Of a DNA stretch of 6,429 bases, positions 1 to 5,893 are shown in pieces (positions within the stretch are counted from its first letter, which is position 1; each line of letters opens with the position of its first letter). The notes below the pieces were generated by a model that saw only the letters and a program-made list of their open reading frames with translations, had not been told where the DNA came from and searched no databases. This stretch comes from a bacterium (lineage in GTDB: Bacteria > Bdellovibrionota > Bdellovibrionia > Bdellovibrionales > UBA1609), in NCBI GenBank assembly GCA_021784635.1, contig JAJYHS010000070.1, forward strand, positions 1-6,429. Direction: 5' to 3'. Made by a program: the position numbers and the translations under genes.

Positions 1-977
1 AGGCGGGGTGCAAATACAAAATTCTCAGCCAGATTCATGACCTCCTTGTTATCAAAGATCCAAGCGAGATCGGAAGTTGCAAGAAGATCAACAATTACAG
101 ATTCTTTTGTTGTCGTGTCGGGGAAGGAGAACGCTTTTCGCACCAGTTTTCGAATCTCCTTTATACTGTTTGAAACGTAAACCGTATCCTCTGCTAGTTC
201 GGCTAAAATGTACGTTTGCCAGCACGACTGAAGAGTTCCAAGCGGCGCAAATTGCCCCACACATGGCTGGTGATCGGGTTGGTTCGGCATTAAAAATATC
301 GATTCGTCTAAAACCTGACCGCTAAATTCAGGCAACGGGGATACTTGTGTAAGCTTGAGAGAAACCCGGGCCCAAGATGTGACTTTAGAAATTCTTGACC
401 GGGTTCTCACGCCGAGGAGTTCTTGGGGTATCAGAGCGAGTAAATCTTGAGGAGCATTTAAATAAATAAATTGATCGGCGGCAAAGTCCGTCTGCCCATT
501 TAGGGTTAGGTTTTCAATTCGCGAGTTTTGGACTAAATTTTCGAATTTCAACGCGCTTAGTTCTGAAAACGGTAATATCTTAAATTCACCGGTCTGCAGA
601 GCTAATTGAACCAAGTCGCTTTCGCGAACATTTATCGCAAGGCGCGACGGGGCGTTAAAAAAACTCAATGCCTCAACGGCTTTTGAGCGGCCTTCGCCAA
701 AACCGATAAAGTTTTTTAGTTTGTTATCTTCAACAGTAAGCGGTGCTGCGGGAATGGCTTGAATATCAAATGAAGTTTCAAAGCAATTCTCAAGAAGTGT
801 GAGGCCATGGCGGACAAGGGGCGTATTGGGTAAAAAATGTATTCCAAAATCGCAAAACCGGCTCTCGGATTGCGGATTCTGGTTGGTGTCGATCAATGTT
901 ACAGAATGGCCCATTTTTGTGAGAACATGGGCCAGCATAAATCCGGCAAGACCGTCAGAAATAATTGCTGTTTTCAT
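1..977 (-). CDS. FAD-dependent oxidoreductase-like protein (amine oxidase / protoporphyrinogen oxidase fold), 3' end missing
   Basis: The frame is open without a stop from ATG at 977 to the left edge, giving 325 complete codons; the C-terminus lies outside the window. The protein begins at once with a Rossmann beta-alpha-beta unit: hydrophobic strand AII (residues 4-6), loop SDGLAG (7-12), helix, then strand VTLID ending in the acidic residue D30 expected to hold the ribose of FAD. CDFGIHFLP (42-50) resembles the DxGxHxxP-like segment after the dinucleotide fold of amine-oxidase-type flavoproteins. NGQTDFAADQFIYLNAPQDLL (starting near 160) resembles their 'surface D, convert to aldehyde or carbonyl, store' substrate-domain strand pattern. 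The first glycine of GxGxxG is replaced by Ser7, and the usual GGR after the Rossmann unit is absent, so FAD binding is likely but not certain. Substrate is unknown. The start is 20 bp after the previous gene's stop and no clear Shine-Dalgarno is seen; ATG is chosen because the Rossmann strand starts there. Probably co-transcribed with the upstream genes. Confidence 0.75.
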   Translation of the reverse strand, partial: MKTAIISDGLAGFMLAHVLTKMGHSVTLIDTNQNPQSESRFCDFGIHFLPNTPLVRHGLTLLENCFETSFDIQAIPAAPLTVEDNKLKNFIGFGEGRSKAVEALSFFNAPSRLAINVRESDLVQLALQTGEFKILPFSELSALKFENLVQNSRIENLTLNGQTDFAADQFIYLNAPQDLLALIPQELLGVRTRSRISKVTSWARVSLKLTQVSPLPEFSGQVLDESIFLMPNQPDHQPCVGQFAPLGTLQSCWQTYILAELAEDTVYVSNSIKEIRKLVRKAFSFPDTTTKESVIVDLLATSDLAWIFDNKEVMNLAENFVFAPR

Positions 978-997
978 GCTAAAAAACGTACCAGACG

Positions 998-1897
998 TTA
1001 TTTGCCGTCGCAAGAAATTCGACGTGAATCTTGTCGCCTCTTAAAACCGCGCACCAATATGACAATGAAATTTAAAAGAGTCCGGCATTGTTTAGCAATA
1101 CGTGGGTGGCGCTCTAAATATTCAGCAATGGGCGGGGAGTGCTTGTAATAAAACATGACAAAGCGAACTCCTCGATCTGAGTGCAACAAAACATCGTCTC
1201 TAAAGCGGCGCAATTCCGCGACGGTGGGGTGATTGACATCGTTGAACGCTGCGGTTGCGATAAAGCAGCGGCCGGTACCGGCTTTTGCAAGTTGCAAAAA
1301 TTCTTTTACGATATCAGGGTTTTTTGCCGAACCAGCCAAAATCTGTGCTTTTCTTGCGATGTTGGGATAAGTCTTCGAGTAAGGTAGAAACTCAGCAAGT
1401 TTTCGCGCGGCCTTCAACATGCGATCCCGGTATTGAGGATTTGTATCATAAATGAGCATGAGGTCCCAATAGCAGGTGGCAATTACGGTAAGCTCCTTAG
1501 AGTGTGAGCTTTTACCAAAAAGATCGGGCGTAAGCTCGCCCGATTTTTTATCGTACGAGAGTTCAAGCACGCGTAAATATTTTTCGTAATTGACGGCGGC
1601 TTCAGAATACATTTTTTGCTGCATTAATACGCGCGCCTGTTTCACCAAACTTACGCGGCTTTTCCAAAGCATGTGGCGATTTTTTTCTTTTGCTTGTTGT
1701 TCAAGCCGCAGCTTTACCCCTTGTGATACGCTTGCCGTTAATTCGTTGTAGCAAGCGGCGCAAACTTCAGCGGGCAAATCCCGTGCGCTTGCGTTTGTTT
1801 GTTGTAAAATGAGCTTCATTCCCGCATCAACTGGGATCAGCTTCGTGGCGTCGTTGCCGCAGCGAGGGCAGCTGTGTGTTTGCAAGTTGTCGTTCAT
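998..1897 (-). CDS. Zinc-ribbon, TPR-like, CFI-box C-terminal domain protein
   Basis: A 299-residue protein of unknown function with three recognisable parts. Residues 1-50 hold two CxxC pairs, C10/C13 and C46/C49, as in a zinc ribbon. Residues about 55-205 are helical; 86-112 (LMQQKMYSEAAVNYEKYL and following) fit a tetratricopeptide-type helical pair and 136-172 may be a second. At 211-218 lies CFIATAAF, followed by LRRFRDDVLL (229-238), YYKHSPPIAEYL (250-261) and a hydrophobic stretch LLNFIVILV (274-282). This succession is the hallmark of the CFI-box C-terminal domain known from many bacterial proteins but without an agreed function. There is no signal peptide, so the bulk is probably cytoplasmic; the hydrophobic tail could touch a membrane. 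The ATG at 1897 is the first possible start, because an in-frame TAA lies two codons upstream, and it keeps the zinc ribbon whole. It begins 29 bp after the priA stop with only a weak AAG as ribosome site. The coding call is strong; the role is not known. Confidence 0.9.
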   Translation of the reverse strand: MNDNLQTHSCPRCGNDATKLIPVDAGMKLILQQTNASARDLPAEVCAACYNELTASVSQGVKLRLEQQAKEKNRHMLWKSRVSLVKQARVLMQQKMYSEAAVNYEKYLRVLELSYDKKSGELTPDLFGKSSHSKELTVIATCYWDLMLIYDTNPQYRDRMLKAARKLAEFLPYSKTYPNIARKAQILAGSAKNPDIVKEFLQLAKAGTGRCFIATAAFNDVNHPTVAELRRFRDDVLLHSDRGVRFVMFYYKHSPPIAEYLERHPRIAKQCRTLLNFIVILVRGFKRRQDSRRISCDGK

Positions 1898-1926
1898 GCC
1901 AACTTAAAGTTTAGCAAGGTCGCGCA

Positions 1927-3972
1927 CTAAAGCAAATTCATAGGATCAATATCGATCTGCACTTTAGTCGAAGAGGGTATCCAGGCGCCGTTTCCGAGCA
2001 GCTGGCGGCAAAACCCGCTTAGGTTATTTCGTGATTTAAAGAGCGCGTGAAAGCGAAACTGGCCGCGTAGTCGTGCAATTGGCGCTTCAACAGGCCCCAA
2101 AATCTCGATTTTTTCGTACTGGGCGTTTATTTTCTTTAAAGCCTCGGCGCGACGCGCGACCTGCTCGATCGTATCTTCGCCGCGGCGAAAATCGCGGGAG
2201 ATCACGCGAATCGCCGCCAAACGGCAAAACGGCGGATAGGCAAACTGTTCGCGCGCGGCAAGTTCATGATCGGCAAAATCGGAAAATTGCCCGGCAAGCG
2301 ACATTTGAAGGGCCGGATGCTCGGGATTGTAGGTCTGAATAAAAACCCGTCCGCCGTCTTTTTGGTGCCGGCCGGCGCGGCCGCTCATCTGCGTGATAAG
2401 TTGGTAGGCCCGCTCGGTCGAACGAAAATCGGGTATGTTAAAGCCGATGTCTGCAAGGACAAGACCGACGAGTGAGAGTTTTGGAAAATCAAGTCCCTTT
2501 GCGATCATTTGTGTACCGACTAATATGTCGATCTCATGCGACTCCATCTGATGAATGAACTGTTCAAGCGTTTGGCGGGAGCGAATTTCATCCCGATCGG
2601 CCCGGGCAATACGGGCAGGTGGGAATATTTTTTTTAAATCGTTTTCAAGTTGCTCGGTACCTAGTCCGATCGACTTGAGTTCCCCCTCCTTGCATTTTGG
2701 ACAGGTGTCGGACAAAAGCTCATGGTAGTCGCAATAGTGACAAATCAAATCGCGCTCACCGTGCAGGGTTAGAGAAATCGTACAATTCGGGCAGCTGTAA
2801 TCGTGGCCACAACTTGTGCACAAAACGGCTCGGGCGATGCCGCGGCGGTTGAGAAAAAGCGCGATTTGTTCCCCGCGATCAAGTGTTGCGCGGATTTCAC
2901 TTTCAAGTTGTGGCGAGAGCCAAAAAGGAGTTGCCATCGAGACCTCGCGCAAATCGATAAGTTCAATTTTTGGCATCTCACGCTCGGCCACGCGGCGAGT
3001 GAGTGTATGAAGGTGGTATTTGCCGCGCTTGGCATTTTGCCAGGACTCTAAACTGGGGGTTGCTGAACCGAGCACAATTGGAATATCCAGGTGCCGTGCC
3101 AACATCACAGCGGCATCGCGCGCGTGGTAGCGCAATTTTTCTTCTTGCTTGTAGCTTGTTTCATGTTCTTCATCCACGATAATAATGCGCAAATCGGGAA
3201 TGGGGCAAAAGAGCGCCGAGCGCGCGCCGATAAGAATTTTTTTTTCGCCGGATACGATCTTCCACCACTGCTCCGTTCGCTCACGGTCGGTCAACTGCGA
3301 ATGCAACACGGCGATTTTGTCGCCGAATCTTGCCGCAAATCGCGCTGTCAATTGCGGAGTAAGTGAAATTTCCGGCACCAGAACCAAAGCACTCCCGAGC
3401 CGGTCTGATTCTGCTTGGAGGGCTTTTTCGAGAAGTTCAAAATAAATCTCGGTTTTGCCCGACCCTGTCACTCCGAATATGAGATGAGTGCCAAATCCAT
3501 TCTCAACGTGAATATTTTTAACAACATAATCTTGTTCGTCGGTCAGTTTTGGTTTGGGCCTATTTTCGACAGATTTTACGATCGGATTCTTTTTTTGCGC
3601 GCGCAGCGAGGAACGTCGCAACTTTGCGACCCTTTTAAGGGGGGCAAATGAAAGAGCCATGACTTGCCCAATGGGGTAAATATAGTAATCCGACACCCAC
3701 TCGAGCCATTTTAAAATGGGTTCACTAAGGCGCGGCCGATCGTCGTTGCGGCCACTTAACGTGCGAACAGATATTTCGGCCGCCGGCTTTTTGACATTCG
3801 TTTGCATAATGACGGCGCGAACGGTGCGTTTGCCAAGCGGAACAAGCACCGAGTCGCCACGCACAAAATCTGCCGAAGCCTTGTAAGTAAGTAAATTTTG
3901 TAAGGGGGCTTCAACGGCCACATTAACAAACTGTTCGTCAGTAGCGTCGTTTTGTGCGCGACCGTCAGCCAC
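1927..3972 (-). CDS. priA: Primosomal protein N' (PriA), replication-restart DNA helicase
   Basis: PriA recognises stalled or collapsed replication forks, unwinds the lagging-strand arm by 3'-5' ATP-driven translocation and starts reloading of the replicative helicase. This 681-residue protein shows the family order: an N-terminal 3'-end-binding domain (about 14-105), Walker A GVTGSGKT (167-174, catalytic K173), DEEH (267-270), motif III GSAT (302-305), the inserted zinc-binding region with eight cysteines (C385, C388, C394, C397, C411, C414, C424, C427), motif V GTQMIAKGLDFP (486-497), motif VI QMSGRAGR (528-535), and the typical end DIDPMNLL. All catalytic and zinc ligands are present, so it should be active. 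Only about 40 residues, rich in Lys/Arg, separate the N-terminal domain from the helicase; the winged-helix domain of the E. coli protein seems missing (see finding). The start is GTG, fixed by an in-frame TGA three codons upstream and a GAGG ribosome site 7 nt away. It begins 4 bp after the previous gene's stop, hence probably translationally linked. Confidence 0.98.
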   Translation of the reverse strand: MADGRAQNDATDEQFVNVAVEAPLQNLLTYKASADFVRGDSVLVPLGKRTVRAVIMQTNVKKPAAEISVRTLSGRNDDRPRLSEPILKWLEWVSDYYIYPIGQVMALSFAPLKRVAKLRRSSLRAQKKNPIVKSVENRPKPKLTDEQDYVVKNIHVENGFGTHLIFGVTGSGKTEIYFELLEKALQAESDRLGSALVLVPEISLTPQLTARFAARFGDKIAVLHSQLTDRERTEQWWKIVSGEKKILIGARSALFCPIPDLRIIIVDEEHETSYKQEEKLRYHARDAAVMLARHLDIPIVLGSATPSLESWQNAKRGKYHLHTLTRRVAEREMPKIELIDLREVSMATPFWLSPQLESEIRATLDRGEQIALFLNRRGIARAVLCTSCGHDYSCPNCTISLTLHGERDLICHYCDYHELLSDTCPKCKEGELKSIGLGTEQLENDLKKIFPPARIARADRDEIRSRQTLEQFIHQMESHEIDILVGTQMIAKGLDFPKLSLVGLVLADIGFNIPDFRSTERAYQLITQMSGRAGRHQKDGGRVFIQTYNPEHPALQMSLAGQFSDFADHELAAREQFAYPPFCRLAAIRVISRDFRRGEDTIEQVARRAEALKKINAQYEKIEILGPVEAPIARLRGQFRFHALFKSRNNLSGFCRQLLGNGAWIPSSTKVQIDIDPMNLL

Positions 3973-3976
3973 GCGA

Positions 3977-4915
3977 CTACCTCAATTTTGTATAAAAAGA
4001 TTGAATCACAGCGTTGTTGGGCATGAGCCGGGGCTTGTCACCGTTTTTGATTGAAAGCTGAAACGGATCCATCAGCTTTTTAATCAGCTTATCGGGACGG
4101 ACCGCAGTTACGTTGAGAAGCGTCAGTTGTGCTTTCGCAGTGACGGCACCCGTACCACTATCGCCATTTTCTGTCGCTGATTGGTTCGGCCAGGTAACGG
4201 CAATGGACTTCGGAAGCCAAATGTCACCATAAAGATTATAGCCTTTTGCAAGAACGACCGCCCCCGATGGGAAACGAATTTTTTTAACCACAAACTGATC
4301 TTGTTTAATCCATAGTCCCGGCAGAAGTGTCGCGCCAACCGGGGTAGGTTTACCAATTGCATATGAAACCGTGCCGTCGACGCGTGATAGCCGCATGTAA
4401 GGCTCAGGAATGGGGAGCGGGTGGAGCTTCGAATATGGTTGCTGCCGACTTGCGGCAGACGCCGGAGGGGTGACCCCTTTTTGGATCGCATAACGTTGAA
4501 ACGCCTGCGCGTTACGAAAATTGAAGAAAGGCTCAAGCCAATCGTTCGGAGCTTTTTTCACTTTTCGAACGCCTGTTTTAGAAATGAAATAACGGCGGCC
4601 CCAGCGGTAAACATAAGTCAATTGAAGCTGATTTTTAAGACTCCCAATGCCGTCTACTTCGACGCGCATTTGCGACCCGCTTAGGATTATCCAGTGCTCA
4701 TGGGCGGCTAAGGTGGGTTGTGTCGGGTCGCTCGGATTCGGAAACGAAACGTCTTCGTTAACGATGTAGGCCCCATTGCCGTGATTCTTTGCTGTACGCA
4801 TTAGAATCATCCAATATGGCGGGATGTATGCGCGGGCCGGAATGGCGAGCAAAAGTAAAACAATCGTGCTTGCAAACATTTGCGACAAATTTAAATTTCT
4901 TTTGTTGAGCTTCAT
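3977..4915 (-). CDS. Exported periplasmic protein of unknown function, possibly LolA-like fold
   Basis: A 312-residue protein with a clear Sec signal peptide: basic N-terminus (K2, K5, R6), hydrophobic core about 14-25, and PARA (26-29) as signal peptidase I site, with mature protein beginning at Tyr30. There is no lipobox cysteine and no further membrane span, so it is expected to be soluble in the periplasm or attached to the outer membrane by contacts. The rest is rich in short beta-strand patterns, for example LWIKQDQFVVKKIRFPSG and then YNLYGDIWLPKSIAVTWPN, then LTLLNVTAVRPDKLI and a final DPFQLSI. This succession (W-ID-like strand, lysine-rich strand, 'Y..YGDIWLPKSI', late 'F') resembles the half-barrel of the LolA/LolB superfamily, but this is inference from pattern only. 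Its ATG overlaps the galU stop (ATGA) and has an AGGGG ribosome site 5 nt upstream, so it is translationally coupled to galU. A role in lipid, polysaccharide or lipoprotein handling at the envelope is conceivable; none is shown. Confidence 0.88.
   Translation of the reverse strand: MKLNKRNLNLSQMFASTIVLLLLAIPARAYIPPYWMILMRTAKNHGNGAYIVNEDVSFPNPSDPTQPTLAAHEHWIILSGSQMRVEVDGIGSLKNQLQLTYVYRWGRRYFISKTGVRKVKKAPNDWLEPFFNFRNAQAFQRYAIQKGVTPPASAASRQQPYSKLHPLPIPEPYMRLSRVDGTVSYAIGKPTPVGATLLPGLWIKQDQFVVKKIRFPSGAVVLAKGYNLYGDIWLPKSIAVTWPNQSATENGDSGTGAVTAKAQLTLLNVTAVRPDKLIKKLMDPFQLSIKNGDKPRLMPNNAVIQSFYTKLR
3980..3983 (-). promoter_or_regulatory. Ribosome binding site GAGG for priA, deciding a GTG start
   Basis: On the minus strand the segment TTGAGGTAGTCGC precedes GTG. 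The GAGG core is separated from GTG by 7 nt, an ideal distance. It overlaps the end of the preceding gene (its TAG follows GAGG immediately), and there is no in-frame ATG nearby, so it supports GTG as the true start and suggests the upstream ribosome helps deliver translation. Confidence 0.7.
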
Positions 4916-5799
4916 AAAAGCCCCTTCAAGTAGGTTTTAAGTTTTGGCCCGATGTCGGGCCGCATGAGCGAGAGTTCGATGTTGGCCATGAGATAACCAA
5001 GTTGGTCGCCGGCATCAAATCGGCGCGCGCGGAACAAAGTGGCATATAATCCGCGGTGCGTGGCGAGTTCGGTCATCGCGTCGGTGAGTTGAATTTCATT
5101 ATTTTTGCCGGGCTTTGCGTTTTCTAGATAATCAAAAATATGGCGGGTAAAAACGTAGCGGCCCGGCAACGCGAGCGCACTGGGGGCTTCACTTTTGCGC
5201 GGTTTTTCAACGACGTGATGGACTTTGAAATAGCTTTGCGCCGTTTTTTCTGCCGCGATAATTCCGTATTTCTCTACATCCTCGGTTGAGACTTCCATTA
5301 CCGCAACAGTCGAAGTTTCGGTTTCATCAAAAATTTTTGTTAATTGCTCAACGACCGTCGGCTCACCGGGGTCCGAATACATAATTTCGTCACCCAGAAG
5401 AACGGCGAAATTTTCTTGGCCAATTATTGGCTTACCGCAATAAACGGCGTGACCAAGCCCGAGGGCTTCTTTTTGCCGAATACTGATAATATTGGCCATA
5501 TTGCGGATGTTTTGAATTCGCTCCAAAAGGTCGACACGATTTGATTTTAAAAGTTGATCTTCGAGTTCGTACGAACGGTCGAAAAAATCTTCGATGGCGT
5601 GTTTGCCGCGGCCTGCGACAAGTACAATATCTTCGATACCGGCGCGAACGGCTTCTTCGATAACATAAAGCAAAATCGGCTGATCCGCGACGGGGAGCAT
5701 TTCTTTTGGAATCGTTTTAGTCGCCGGCAAAAACCGCGTGCCCAGCCCGGCAGCCGGTATCAACGCTTTTTTAACTTTACTCGAGTGAGCACGGTTCAT
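4912..5799 (-). CDS. galU: UTP-glucose-1-phosphate uridylyltransferase (UDP-glucose pyrophosphorylase)
   Basis: Makes UDP-glucose and pyrophosphate from UTP and glucose-1-phosphate in the cytoplasm, supplying glucosyl and, through later enzymes, galactose and glucuronate units for lipopolysaccharide and other surface glycans. The 295 residues match the usual size of bacterial GalU. Visible motifs are the nucleotide-binding loop AAGLGTRFLPATK (16-28) with KEMLP (32-36), RQKEALGLGHA (108-118), the metal-site GDE (136-138), VEKP (197-200), GRYVF (213-217), EIQLTDA (235-241) and FDAGDQLGYL (261-270). The last motif carries Gln where related enzymes as I remember them carry Lys (see finding). The start is ATG at 5799: an in-frame TGA lies directly upstream, so no longer form is possible. 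No good ribosome site precedes it. It is the first gene after the only sizeable gap in the window and its stop overlaps the next start, so it probably opens the operon that leads to priA. Confidence 0.97.
   Translation of the reverse strand: MNRAHSSKVKKALIPAAGLGTRFLPATKTIPKEMLPVADQPILLYVIEEAVRAGIEDIVLVAGRGKHAIEDFFDRSYELEDQLLKSNRVDLLERIQNIRNMANIISIRQKEALGLGHAVYCGKPIIGQENFAVLLGDEIMYSDPGEPTVVEQLTKIFDETETSTVAVMEVSTEDVEKYGIIAAEKTAQSYFKVHHVVEKPRKSEAPSALALPGRYVFTRHIFDYLENAKPGKNNEIQLTDAMTELATHRGLYATLFRARRFDAGDQLGYLMANIELSLMRPDIGPKLKTYLKGLL
4921..4925 (-). promoter_or_regulatory. Ribosome binding site AGGGG for the periplasmic gene after galU
   Basis: The minus-strand segment GAAGGGGCTTTTATGA contains an AGGGG core 5 nt before ATG at 4915, and it lies inside the last codons of galU. 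Combined with the ATGA stop/start overlap this indicates translational coupling of the two genes. Confidence 0.65.
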
Positions 5800-5893
5800 T
5801 CATGCAAGGTAGGTCGGCTCAGGTGAATTATCAAGACTTGGCGCGCCTGCTTGCTGGCAAAAAATACGGCTTCCATAAATTTTGCATTGCGAG
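5800..5893 (-). promoter_or_regulatory. 94-bp intergenic region upstream of galU, candidate promoter region
   Basis: This is the only sizeable non-coding gap. On the minus strand it contains GATAAT (5832-5827), a 5-of-6 match to a sigma-70 -10 box that would put a transcript start about 20 nt before galU. A TTGCCA (5860-5855) lies upstream but the 22-nt spacing to GATAAT is too long for a standard pair, and no better -35 box is seen at 16-18 nt. The 3' side near galU has no good Shine-Dalgarno sequence. No hairpin followed by a T-run for terminating the upstream gene is visible. A promoter here is therefore a low-confidence inference, partly from the position at the head of a tightly packed gene group; co-transcription with the upstream gene is also possible. 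Confidence 0.3.

Noticed and set aside
77..325. Plus-strand open frames opposite the flavoprotein and the other minus-strand genes (for example 77-325, 837-1148, 2073-2342, 3091-3366, 5554-5826)
   Set aside because: Each is antisense to a gene with clear family motifs or a long open frame, and none shows a recognisable domain or start signal.
2769..3035. An 88-codon minus-strand frame in the zinc-binding region of priA
   Set aside because: It lies within priA in another frame; the priA frame carries the eight conserved cysteines, so this one is a shadow.
4123..4536. A 137-codon minus-strand frame inside the exported protein gene
   Set aside because: It lies fully inside a well-supported gene in another frame, is rich in Arg/Ser/Phe without domains, and has no ribosome site; it is a shadow frame.
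5840..5847. Perfect 8-bp palindrome GGCGCGCC in the galU upstream gap
   Set aside because: A single short GC palindrome with no second copy or flanking symmetry; expected by chance and not evidence of an operator.
5855..5893. Possible terminator: T-run (minus strand, opposite the A-run 5859-5864) after the right-edge gene
   Set aside because: No GC-rich hairpin precedes the T-run on the minus strand, so it does not meet the criteria for an intrinsic terminator.
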